Shown piece after piece: positions 8,249 to 16,175 of a stretch of 64,000 nucleotides of DNA. The stretch lies in NCBI GenBank assembly GCA_964457925.1, contig CAYWGH010000006.1:149142-213141 (forward strand), given 5' to 3'. The notes beneath the pieces are model-generated. The model searched no databases, was not told the origin of the DNA, and worked only from the letters and a program-made list of their open reading frames with translations. Position 1 is the first letter of the stretch, and each line of letters opens with the position of its first letter. The DNA comes from Coneutiohabitans sp964457925 (lineage in GTDB: Bacteria; Zhuqueibacterota; Zhuqueibacteria; Zhuqueibacterales; Zhuqueibacteraceae). A program made the position numbers and the translations under genes.

Positions 8249-8370
8249 CTTAACTTGACTAGGTCAGATTCACCGCGGAGACGCAGCATTCGCTGAGAAT
8301 TCACGCAATCTTACTCTGCGAACTCCGCGACTCTGTGGCGGTTTTTGGAATGTGACATAGCCAAATTAAG
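8249..8370 (+). repeat. MITE-like palindromic repeat, copy 2
   Basis: This copy has the most complete ends of the family: CTTAACTTGACTAGGTCAG on the left and TGTGACATAGCCAAATTAAG on the right, which are near-perfect inverted repeats of one another. It has the same orientation as copy 1 and abuts the 3' end of a decayed DUF2442 gene on one side and the region upstream of recJ on the other. Confidence 0.82.
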
Positions 8371-8680
8371 CCGGTTTCCGGCAATGCATAACAGAAGTCC
8401 GGGTAAAAAATCAGCGCCGTTGGGCCAAAAACCGAACCAGAAATACTGTCAACGGCTACCAGGCTAAAATACGTGCATCATGAAGAGGTTCGAAAATTGG
8501 GCCTTTCAGAGACGGCATTGTGTCAAATATCCTGATCTCGCCGTTGCGAAAAGTAACTTTGAGATGGAAATGGCGCAGAGGCAAAACATCTTTAATATGA
8601 TGCGCACCGAGATGCCCAAAAACGTAAGAGATTCTCGGCACGCGCAATCCCCTTTTGTTATTACCGCTCGCTCTCAACAA
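8371..8680 (-). pseudogene. frameshifted DUF2442-like small gene
   Basis: In one minus-strand frame, residues HLKVTFRNGEIRIFD followed by LKGPIFEPLHDAR match the first half of DUF2442. The match then stops at a TAG near 8458. Shifting by one base at about 8471, the sequence continues with FSLVAVDSISGSVFGP and ALIFYPDFCYA, the second half of the family. A one-base loss is the simplest explanation. The preceding residues (VPRISYVFG) may be left over from a DUF4160 partner. The 3' end runs straight into MITE copy 2. DUF2442/DUF4160 pairs are presumed toxin-antitoxin-like, with function unknown. Confidence 0.5.
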
Positions 8681-8876
8681 GCCGAGCCATAGTAAAAATT
8701 TAATCCCCTAATTTCAAGCGAAAATCTCGCAGCAACTTCATGTTTGCTATTCAGAAGCGAAATTTTATATTGACGCAACCATTCGCAGCGGCGCGCGCGG
8801 CGGCTGCGCTGAAACGCCGGTAGCGCTCTCTGGCGGCCGTGCTTTGTTTGCCGCGCCTTAACCATCGGATCAACTC

Positions 8877-10064
8877 ATGAAAAAACTCCGGGTCTGTGTC
8901 ATCTTTGGCGGGCGCTCGGGCGAGCATGAAGTCTCGTTGGTGTCTGCCACTTCGGTAATCGAAGCATTGGACAAAAACAAATACGAGGTTATTCCTGTCG
9001 GCATTACCAAGTCCGGGCGCTGGATTGGCGGCAACAATGCCATGACGCTGCTAAAAAGCGGCGCGGAGGCCAGCCACTCGCTCGCGATGGTGGCGCCCGA
9101 CCCCAACGAGCATCGCCTGATCGCCGCTGCACCCTTTCAACTGGACAATGCCAAGATGATGTCAGAGGAAAAAATCGACGTGGTGATACCGGTATTGCAT
9201 GGCCCGCTCGGCGAAGACGGAACCATGCAAGGCTTGCTGGAACTGGCCAATTTGCCCTATGTCGGCAGCGGCGTGCTGGGTTCCGCCGTGTGCATGGATA
9301 AAATCGTGCAAAAGGCGCTCTGTTTGCAAGCCGGCATTCCAGTCGTGGATTATCTTTGGCTGCACTCCGTCGATTGGCACAGCGAAACATTTGAAAAAAT
9401 ACCGCGGGTTGCGCCTCCGCAGCGCCTGAGCGGCAAGAATCAAAACGAGATTCTGCAAACCATCGAGGATACCCTGGGTTTGCCGGCGTTTGTGAAGCCC
9501 GCCAACATGGGTTCGAGCGTGGGCATCAACAAAGCGCGGGATCGCGCGCAACTGGTTGCTGCAATCGAAGAGGCCGCGCACTATGATCATAAAATTTTGA
9601 TTGAAGCCGCCATTGCCAGCCCGCGTGAGATCGAGGTGAGTGTGCTCGGCAATTTGCGGCCCAAAGCGTCGGTGTGCGGCGAGATTGTGCCCTCAAATGA
9701 GTTTTATGATTACAATGCCAAGTATGTTGACGGCGCCTCCGAGCTGTACATTCCCGCCGATCTTGCGCCGGCGCTGTCGCAGAAAATCCGCGACACCGCG
9801 ATCATGGGCTTTCTCGCCTGCGATTGCCAGGGCCTGGCGCGCGTGGATTTTTTGCTGGAACGCGATTCAGATACGTTTTATCTCAACGAGATCAATACCA
9901 TCCCGGGGTTCACGCAAATCAGCATGTACCCCAAGTTGTGGGAGGCGAGCGGCGTGCCCTACGCACAACTGCTCGATGAACTGATTCAACTCGCGCTTGC
10001 GCGGCATCATGCCAAAAGCAGGCTCGCCACTTCGTATCAGCCCAAGCAGGATTGGTTCAAATGA
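8877..10064 (+). CDS. ddl: D-alanine--D-alanine ligase
   Basis: Ddl joins two D-alanines with ATP to make the dipeptide for peptidoglycan precursors. The 395-residue ATP-grasp protein shows VIFGGRSGEHEVSLVSA at the N-terminus, VIPVLHGPLGEDGTMQGLLE with a YVGSGVLGSAVCMDK segment, FVKPANMGSSVGINKA in the ATP-grasp subdomain, and LARVDFLLE with FYLNEINTIPGFTQISMYPKL for Mg-ATP binding. The YVGSGVL-type omega-loop tyrosine favours D-Ala over D-lactate specificity. The gene is somewhat longer than E. coli DdlB because of insertions near residues 170-190. It is followed after 70 bp by a histidine kinase on the same strand. There is no murC/murB context. Confidence 0.95.
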   Translation: MKKLRVCVIFGGRSGEHEVSLVSATSVIEALDKNKYEVIPVGITKSGRWIGGNNAMTLLKSGAEASHSLAMVAPDPNEHRLIAAAPFQLDNAKMMSEEKIDVVIPVLHGPLGEDGTMQGLLELANLPYVGSGVLGSAVCMDKIVQKALCLQAGIPVVDYLWLHSVDWHSETFEKIPRVAPPQRLSGKNQNEILQTIEDTLGLPAFVKPANMGSSVGINKARDRAQLVAAIEEAAHYDHKILIEAAIASPREIEVSVLGNLRPKASVCGEIVPSNEFYDYNAKYVDGASELYIPADLAPALSQKIRDTAIMGFLACDCQGLARVDFLLERDSDTFYLNEINTIPGFTQISMYPKLWEASGVPYAQLLDELIQLALARHHAKSRLATSYQPKQDWFK

Positions 10065-10134
10065 TGATCGCAATCGGTGATTGTTCTGCCACGGCATGGA
10101 CGTGGCATCCCTCAATGGCACGGGGAGGTTCGCT

Positions 10135-11625
10135 GTGATCCAATCCGAATCACCATCAACCCGCTATGAGGCCGCCCTCAAAGCGTTGCAAGATGAAAAT
10201 CAGCGCCTGCAGCGCGCGGTGGGCGAATTGGCGCTGTTGAACGATCTTGCCCGCGAAATCGGCGCTTCGCTCAATTCCGAAGAGATCATGCAAACCCTCA
10301 TCCGGCGTTCGTTGCGCGCTGTGCATGCCGAGCAGGGCGTGATTACATTGATCGACCAGCACGCCTCAACGCCGATGAAAACCCTGGTGCGCACACGCGT
10401 CAGCTCCGGCGGGCAACAGGCGTTTCATCTCGAACAAAGCCTGCAAGGCTGGATGTTGCGGCATAAACAGCCTTTGCTGCTCAACGATCCGGCACATGAC
10501 GAACGCTTTCGCGGGAGCGCGTGGGATGAATCCATTCGCTCGCTCGTCTGCGCGCCGCTGCTGATCAAGTCGGAATTGAAGGGTATTCTCACGCTCTACA
10601 ACAAGAAAGACGGACAGGAATTCACCGCGGAAGATCAACGCTTGTTGGGCATCATCGCCGCGCAATCGGCGCAGGTGATGGAGAACGCACGGCTGTATAA
10701 ACAACTGGAGCAATACAATCGCACGCTCGAAGAGAAGGTGCAACAACGCACCGCCGAACTTCAGGATAAGAACCTCGAGCTGACGCAAACGCTGCAACGC
10801 TTGCGCGAAACGCAGAACCAGCTCGTTACCCAGGAAAAGCTCGCCTCGTTGGGCCAGCTCACTGCCGGCATCGCGCACGAGATCAAAAATCCGCTAAATT
10901 TTGTGAATAATTTTGCGGCGCTGTCGATTGATTTGGCGAAGGAGTTGAGGGAAAAGCTTTTAAAACGTAATACGAAAAACGTAACTGGGGGTGACGTTGC
11001 GGATATTGAGGAGATTCTTGACACACTGGAACAGAACGCCGAAAAGATCAACCACCACGGCAAGCGCGCGGACAGCATCGTGAAAAGCATGATGCAGCAC
11101 GCGCGCGGCTCTTCTGGCCAGCGCGAGTTGGCGGATATCAATCAATTGCTCGACGAAGCCGTGAATCTCGTTTATCATGGCATGAGAGCCAATGATGCTT
11201 CTTTCAACATCGCCATTAAGAAAAATTATGACGAAGCGGCTGGCAAACTCGAAGTCGTGCCGCAGGATTTGAGCCGGGTGTTTTTGAATATGGTGAATAA
11301 TGCCTGTTATGCGGCATTTCAGAGGCAAAAGACAATCGAGAAAGATTTCTCGCCCGTGATTTCAGTAAGCACAAAAAATTTTGAAGACCAAATCGAAATC
11401 CGCATTCGCGACAACGGCAACGGCATTCCGCGAGAGATTCGAGATAAAATTTTTAATCCCTTTTTCACCACGAAGCCAACCGGACAAGGCACGGGCTTGG
11501 GCTTGTCGATTAGCCACGACATCATCGTGCAGCAGCACCTAGGGAAGATAGAAGTGGAAACGGAGGAAGGACAGTTCACCGAGTTTGTGGTGCGGCTGCC
11601 GAAAAATCGCCGCGTTCAAAGCTAA
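10135..11625 (+). CDS. soluble GAF-domain sensor histidine kinase
   Basis: This 496-residue kinase has no membrane segment. A GAF sensor domain covers residues ~30-185, followed by a coiled-coil linker (KVQQRTAELQDKNLELTQTL), then the phosphoacceptor block LGQLTAGIAHEIKNPLNFVNN with the H-box histidine near residue 265. The ATPase domain has NMVNNACYAA (N-box), IRDNGNGIP (G1) and GQGTGLGLSIS (G2). I chose the GTG at 10135 because GGGGAGG lies six bases upstream; the ATG at 10081 has no such site. No response regulator gene is adjacent, so this is an orphan kinase. The GAF ligand is unknown. Confidence 0.88.
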   Translation: MIQSESPSTRYEAALKALQDENQRLQRAVGELALLNDLAREIGASLNSEEIMQTLIRRSLRAVHAEQGVITLIDQHASTPMKTLVRTRVSSGGQQAFHLEQSLQGWMLRHKQPLLLNDPAHDERFRGSAWDESIRSLVCAPLLIKSELKGILTLYNKKDGQEFTAEDQRLLGIIAAQSAQVMENARLYKQLEQYNRTLEEKVQQRTAELQDKNLELTQTLQRLRETQNQLVTQEKLASLGQLTAGIAHEIKNPLNFVNNFAALSIDLAKELREKLLKRNTKNVTGGDVADIEEILDTLEQNAEKINHHGKRADSIVKSMMQHARGSSGQRELADINQLLDEAVNLVYHGMRANDASFNIAIKKNYDEAAGKLEVVPQDLSRVFLNMVNNACYAAFQRQKTIEKDFSPVISVSTKNFEDQIEIRIRDNGNGIPREIRDKIFNPFFTTKPTGQGTGLGLSISHDIIVQQHLGKIEVETEEGQFTEFVVRLPKNRRVQS

Positions 11626-11928
11626 CGCAGGAGGCGTGAAATATTCATGCCGGCGCCGGCGCAAAAATTCAAAACGCCGACCTTCATTCGCGGTCGTGCC
11701 GGCGTCTCAACGAGCGGAAAGCAACAGTTTCACCCCACACGAGACTCAAGAAACCGGAAAGATGGATTATCATCGGCCAAGCCATTTTACATTACAAAAT
11801 TCTAGAAAAACTCGGCGAAGGCGGTATGGGCGTCGTCTACAAAGCCGAGAGCATTAAGAAATGAATCAACCCAGAGGCCGCGAACTGAACAATTGATTGT
11901 CATCTCATTCATATAGAGAGGAGGCTCC
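11626..11928. other. gap holding a protein-kinase relic
   Basis: Between the histidine kinase and the beta-lactamase-like gene there is no complete gene. Besides the kinase fragment annotated separately, I see only the AGAGAGGAGG ribosome-binding site of the downstream gene. Confidence 0.5.
11766..11864 (+). pseudogene. 5' relic of a Ser/Thr protein kinase gene
   Basis: A short reading frame gives GQAILHYKILEKLGEGGMGV and then VYKAES before a TGA. This is the N-lobe start of bacterial PknB-like kinases, including the glycine-rich loop LGEGGMGVVY. The usual start (MIGQ) reads IIIGQ with ATC codons, and nothing of the VAIK lysine or catalytic loop follows. It is therefore a remnant of about 30 codons of a formerly ~300-residue kinase domain. 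Confidence 0.6.
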
Positions 11929-13503
11929 ATGAAAGCCCACATTCATGCACTGTGCTGGATCGTTTTCTTCGCTTTGCCTCACACTTTTATGCCCGCTTCA
12001 ATGAGCGCGCCTTCCGATGCCGGTTCACATCAGCCCGCGATTTTCACTGACCCCAAACGCGCCGAAAAAGTCAAGGCCACATCAACAGCGGTGGACGGAA
12101 TCTTCAAAAAATTTTTCGAAGACCGCCACCTGCCCGGACTCGTGTACGGCGTGGTACTCGACGGCACACTCATCTATTCCGGCAGTTTCGGGCATGCGAA
12201 CCTCGAGCAGAAAATACCGGCGCATGCGAAATCGCTTTTCCGTATTGCTTCCATGAGCAAGAGCATCACGGCGTTGGCCATTCTGCAATTGCGCGACGCC
12301 GGAAGATTGAATCTCGACGATCCGGCTTCGAAATATTTGCCGGAGATGAAGAAGCTGCGCTACCTCACCACGGATGCGCCGGAAATCACCATCCGCGATC
12401 TCATGACGCACGGCGCCGGCTTCCCGGAAGACAATCCCTGGGGCGACCGCCAACTCGCTGACTCGGATGAAGATTTGATGCAACTCATCGCGAATGGTCC
12501 ATCGTTTTCGAATGTGCCGGGCGTGGCGTTCGAATACAGCAATCTCGGGTTCGCGTTGCTCGGGCAGATCGTGCAAAAAGTCTCCGGCATGGAATTTCAG
12601 CAATACACTGAAGCGAACATCTTCAAGCCGCTGGGCATGAACGCCACAGTGTGGGAATATGAAAAGGCGGATCCCAAAAATCTCGCGCTCGGTTATAATT
12701 GGATCGATGAGTCGCACGTGAATATTCCGCTCGAACATCACGGCTCCTACGGCGCGATGGGCGGCCTCATCACTTCGATTGAAGATTTCACGAAATATGT
12801 GGCATTGCATCTTTCCGCATGGCCGCCGCGCAGCGACGAGGATAGCGGCCCGCTCAAGCGCAGTTCGCTGCGTGAGATGCATCATCCCTGGCGCCTCGAT
12901 GCGCTGATGGCCAACTATCGCTACCCGAACGGCAGGGCTTGCCCCTCCACCAGCGCGTATGCCTATGGTTTGCGCTGGGTGCAAGATTGTGAGGGCAGGG
13001 TCTACCTCGGGCACAGCGGCGGTTTGCCCGGCTTCGGCAGCAATTGGACGATGATGCCCGACTACGGCCTTGCCGTGATGTCATTCAACAATATCACCTA
13101 CGGCGGAACAAGCACGATCAATACTGCGGTTTTGGATACGATCATCACGCTGGCGAAACTCAAGCCGCGCGCGCTGCCGGTCTCCGGCATTCTCGACCAG
13201 CGCAAGAACGAGCTGGTCAAAATTCTTCCCGGATGGAACGGCGCGGAAAGCTCGGGGTTGTTTGCCGAAAATTTTTTCATGGATAATCGCCTGAAGGATT
13301 TGGTGAAGCGGACGAAAGAGCTTTACGAAGAGGCGGGAGAGATCACGAACGCCGGCCCCATGACGCCTCTTAACCAGTTACGCGGCACCTTCATTCTCGA
13401 AGGCAATAAGAAAAACATTCTCGTCTTCTTCACGCTAACCCCCGAGAAGATACCGTTGATACAACAGGTGAGGATGCGCGCCGTGGAAAAAATCAAAGAG
13501 TGA
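11929..13503 (+). CDS. secreted serine hydrolase, beta-lactamase/class C family
   Basis: This 524-residue protein starts with a signal peptide (IHALCWIVFFALPHTF, cleavage near residue 26). It carries the class C beta-lactamase/DD-peptidase active-site set: SMSK (S-x-x-K, near residue 109), YSNLGFALLGQ with Y-x-N, and HSGGLPGFGS in place of the KTG triad. It belongs to the broad Pfam Beta-lactamase family of esterases, D-aminopeptidases and PBP-like hydrolases, so antibiotic hydrolysis is not implied. A C-terminal ~110-residue extension follows the catalytic domain. GAGGAGG lies eight bases before the ATG. A strong intrinsic terminator follows at 13564, so it is probably a single-gene unit. 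Confidence 0.85.
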   Translation: MKAHIHALCWIVFFALPHTFMPASMSAPSDAGSHQPAIFTDPKRAEKVKATSTAVDGIFKKFFEDRHLPGLVYGVVLDGTLIYSGSFGHANLEQKIPAHAKSLFRIASMSKSITALAILQLRDAGRLNLDDPASKYLPEMKKLRYLTTDAPEITIRDLMTHGAGFPEDNPWGDRQLADSDEDLMQLIANGPSFSNVPGVAFEYSNLGFALLGQIVQKVSGMEFQQYTEANIFKPLGMNATVWEYEKADPKNLALGYNWIDESHVNIPLEHHGSYGAMGGLITSIEDFTKYVALHLSAWPPRSDEDSGPLKRSSLREMHHPWRLDALMANYRYPNGRACPSTSAYAYGLRWVQDCEGRVYLGHSGGLPGFGSNWTMMPDYGLAVMSFNNITYGGTSTINTAVLDTIITLAKLKPRALPVSGILDQRKNELVKILPGWNGAESSGLFAENFFMDNRLKDLVKRTKELYEEAGEITNAGPMTPLNQLRGTFILEGNKKNILVFFTLTPEKIPLIQQVRMRAVEKIKE

Positions 13504-13563
13504 GCTGGTAGAGACGAGCCGATGGCCCGTCTCTACGGTTTCACACGACAGGTACGAAACCGC

Positions 13564-13598
13564 AAAGGCGATCCCAAACGGGGTTGCCTTTTTATTTT
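13564..13598 (+). terminator. intrinsic terminator after the serine hydrolase gene
   Basis: An 11-bp stem (AAGGCGATCCC with GGGGTTGCCTT, two wobble pairs) closes a four-base loop and is followed by TTTTATTTT. It lies 60 bases beyond the stop codon and is oriented for the plus-strand gene. Confidence 0.75.
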
Positions 13599-13655
13599 GA
13601 CCCCAAATATCTTTCACCGTCGAGACGACGGCGTTGGCAGGATTTTATCGTGTTA

Positions 13656-15311
13656 TTACCTCTCTTCAGAAGCCGAAATTTGTTTGCCCAACGCCGGGGC
13701 TTTCGCGACGCCGATCTGCCACTTCTCGTCCCAATTTACAATCTCATATTTGTCCGTCACTGGAAAATGCGGCGGGCGGCGGCGTTCGAAGCGTTTATCG
13801 AATGCGATGTGCGTGGCGTAGCGCGGCTCGGTCGCAGAAAGTGAGCCGGCGCTCAAACTGCCCAGGAGATAAAGTTTGGCTTTGCCGTCGCCGCGCGTGT
13901 AATGTGAGACCCGAAATTCCCCTTTGGCAAAAATTGCCGCATGAATCGTCAAATCGCCCGGGCCGGTGACGGCCGGCGGCGCGATTTCAATGTCACCTTG
14001 CGACACCAATCCAAGATAATCGTCCGCTTGCGCAAGCGTTTCTTGATTCGCGGCATAAATGAGATCATCTGCAATGATGATTTTATTCTTGGCGTACAGC
14101 AGCACCACGCCGTTGACCACGCCCTGCACGTGCAGCCTGGCCTTATCCTGCCCGATGATAAAAAACGGCGCGCGCGGCAGCTTGCGCTGTTGCGTGTTTT
14201 CCGGCGCGCTTGCCGCATGCCATGAAAACGCGCCCGCGCGCTCAAACGTGATCCAAGTTTCTTCCTCGAAGACTTGCTTCAGGCTATCCGGCGCTGAGGC
14301 AATTTGATTGACATGCTTCGGCACGCGAATGGTTTGTACGCCGGTTTCTAGTCCGGCCAGAAAAATCGCAGCCTCGTCGAGAAAGGGGGGCGCGTCGCCG
14401 GATTTGATTTCAAAGCCGGCAGTCGTGACTTTGCCGCGAAATTTCGGCTGTGCGCGGCCGCTGCTGCTGACTGTAAACGAAGTGTTGGAGTGAAAACGTC
14501 CGTCAAGCTCGTCGTTGTGCACGGCAACGCGCGGATTCCAAACATCCACAAACTGCGCAAAATGTGAAAATGCCAAACGCCGCAAGCGAATATACGTGGT
14601 GAGATCCGAGCCGTTTTCGTTGCGCGAGATTTCAAGATGAATCTCATCAAGCATGGTCGCGCTTGGCGCCGGCAGATGGCGCATGCGCGCGGTGTAGGTT
14701 GTTCCCTTTTCCGTAAATTTAAAGGACGAATCGCGTGGCGCAAATTTCGCGGCCAGCTTATATACGACTTTTTCCAGCCGGGAACGTTCGCGCATAGTCA
14801 TGGGCAGCATTGCCGGCGCCATCACCGGCAAATGCTTTTGTGCTTGCCGCGGGACGACAGCAATATCCAAATCGCGCGGAGGCGCGGCGACAAAACTGTT
14901 GTGCGCGTCTGGATTTGGAGTTAGATTGTCCGGCACAGAAGCTGGGGAAGCCTCGTCCCATGAGGAGGCTTCCGGCGGAGGCGAGGAGGGTATTGGATCA
15001 GAAACCGGCGCCTTGAAATGATTTTCTTCGGCGACGCTCGGATTGGATTGCGGCCGCTCAGATTTCTGCGCCTGCACATGGGATTCTTCCCGGTGTTCCG
15101 AGAGCAAAAGCAACTCGAAAAGCACAGGCTCAAAAGTCGCCGCCGGTTTGTCGAAAACGTTCACGCAAAAAGCAAGCAAGAGAAACCCTGCAACATGACA
15201 GCAGAGGGAAAGGGCAAATGCGTGCGGCAGAGAAACAGTTTTGTGACAGCTCAACTTAATGAGATGCGTCAAGCGCGGCAGCAGGGTTGGAATAAACTTT
15301 GGAGAAATCAT
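13656..15311 (-). CDS. membrane-anchored surface/pilus-type protein (DUF4900-like)
   Basis: This 551-residue protein has a single N-terminal membrane segment (HAFALSLCCHVAGFLLLAFC near residues 30-50), a Pro/Ser-rich linker (PIPSSPPPEASS) and a large extracytoplasmic part. The TM-plus-Pro-linker start resembles TonB or pilus-assembly proteins. The segments NDELDGRFHSNTSF, FRGKVTTAGFEI, IIIADDLIYAA and DDYLGLVSQGDIEIAPP resemble the DUF4900/PilX-like proteins of FCB bacteria, where small pseudopilin-associated proteins carry a beta-helix-like body. I chose ATG 15311 (GAAAGG upstream) over GTG 15375-15377. It is divergent from the glycerophosphodiesterase gene. Function is not known. Confidence 0.6.
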   Translation of the reverse strand: MISPKFIPTLLPRLTHLIKLSCHKTVSLPHAFALSLCCHVAGFLLLAFCVNVFDKPAATFEPVLFELLLLSEHREESHVQAQKSERPQSNPSVAEENHFKAPVSDPIPSSPPPEASSWDEASPASVPDNLTPNPDAHNSFVAAPPRDLDIAVVPRQAQKHLPVMAPAMLPMTMRERSRLEKVVYKLAAKFAPRDSSFKFTEKGTTYTARMRHLPAPSATMLDEIHLEISRNENGSDLTTYIRLRRLAFSHFAQFVDVWNPRVAVHNDELDGRFHSNTSFTVSSSGRAQPKFRGKVTTAGFEIKSGDAPPFLDEAAIFLAGLETGVQTIRVPKHVNQIASAPDSLKQVFEEETWITFERAGAFSWHAASAPENTQQRKLPRAPFFIIGQDKARLHVQGVVNGVVLLYAKNKIIIADDLIYAANQETLAQADDYLGLVSQGDIEIAPPAVTGPGDLTIHAAIFAKGEFRVSHYTRGDGKAKLYLLGSLSAGSLSATEPRYATHIAFDKRFERRRPPHFPVTDKYEIVNWDEKWQIGVAKAPALGKQISASEER

Positions 15312-16155
15312 GAACCTTTCAAGAGGAAAAATTCGGCATGCCGGCCTTCTCTGCGGAAAAATCGCCGGAATTCTCACCTGTTTATTTTTGACAACTTGTC
15401 AACCGGAGGGTAATAAAATGCCTGCACATTTGCAAACAACAATAAACTGCGGCCATCGCGGCGCCTCCGGGCATGCGCCGGAAAACACCCTGGCGGCCAT
15501 TCGCCTGGCAATGGAAAGGGGTGCACAAATGACAGAAATCGACGTGCAACAAACCGCCGACGATCACCTCGTGCTGTTTCATGACGATTCGCTCGCGCGC
15601 ACCAGCAGCGGCCGCGGTTTCTTGTGGCAAAAAAATTTGGCGGAACTCAAGACGCTCGACGCGGGCAGTTGGTTCAATGCCAAATTTGCGGGCGAACCGT
15701 TGCCCACGCTCGCCGAGGCGATCGCGCTCGTGCGCGGCAAAATCAAACTGAATATCGAAGTCAAATTACACGGCCAGGAGCGCAACGTCGCGCAACTGGT
15801 GGTGGAAACGATTCGCCGCGAACAGTTTGAGCAAGAATGTATCGTCACCTCGTTTGGCTTTGAGGTCGCAGACGAGATCAAACGCCTCGCGCCGGAGCTG
15901 AACGTCGGTTACATCTTTGGGCCGCGGGAATTTCGGGAAGAAGTATTTTCGAGCAACGTCGAGGTGTTAAGCACGCATCACAGCCTGGTGGATGCCGCAT
16001 TCCTGCAAAAAGCGCGGGCCGCCGGGAAGGAAGTGCACGTGTGGACGGTGAATGGGAAACCACTGATGAACAAACTGCTCGATCTCGGCGTCGATGCCAT
16101 CATTACGAATTACCCGGATCGGCTCGCAGAAGTTTTAAAGTCGAGGGAGAATTGA
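15310..16155 (+). CDS. glycerophosphodiester phosphodiesterase, possible lipoprotein
   Basis: The enzyme hydrolyses glycerophosphodiesters to glycerol-3-phosphate and an alcohol. Hallmarks are CGHRGASGHAPENTLAAI, the EIDVQQTADDHLVLFHDDSLART block with metal ligands E, D and H, KLNIEVK, and the C-terminal VHVWTVN with DAIITNYPD. Two starts compete. ATG 15310 (GGAG six bases upstream) adds a basic segment and the hydrophobic lipobox-like ILTCLFLTTC. ATG 15418 (GGAGGG eight bases upstream) gives a 245-residue cytoplasmic form starting just before the HRG motif. I list the longer form because the lipoprotein-like signal is unlikely by chance, but Thr before the Cys is atypical and the choice is open. 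Confidence 0.85.
   Translation: MNLSRGKIRHAGLLCGKIAGILTCLFLTTCQPEGNKMPAHLQTTINCGHRGASGHAPENTLAAIRLAMERGAQMTEIDVQQTADDHLVLFHDDSLARTSSGRGFLWQKNLAELKTLDAGSWFNAKFAGEPLPTLAEAIALVRGKIKLNIEVKLHGQERNVAQLVVETIRREQFEQECIVTSFGFEVADEIKRLAPELNVGYIFGPREFREEVFSSNVEVLSTHHSLVDAAFLQKARAAGKEVHVWTVNGKPLMNKLLDLGVDAIITNYPDRLAEVLKSREN
15388..15402. promoter_or_regulatory. perfect 15-bp palindrome, possible operator
   Basis: TTGACAACTTGTCAA is a 7+1+7 perfect inverted repeat lying 16 bases before the strong-RBS start at 15418 and 77 bases upstream of the divergent gene's ATG. Size and symmetry suit a dimeric repressor site. It would fall inside the coding sequence if the 15310 start is used. Confidence 0.35.
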
Positions 16156-16175
16156 TGCCGGCAACAAACGTTACG

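Noticed and set aside
8674..8865. A 63-codon minus-strand frame upstream of ddl
   Set aside because: Low-complexity Arg/Lys composition, no start signal and no family.
10081..10134. ATG 10081 as start of the histidine kinase
   Set aside because: It would add 18 residues unlike the family; GTG 10135 has GGGGAGG at proper spacing.
12082..13014. A 310-codon minus-strand open frame
   Set aside because: It is antisense to the serine hydrolase gene, whose SxxK, YxN and HSG motifs are clear.
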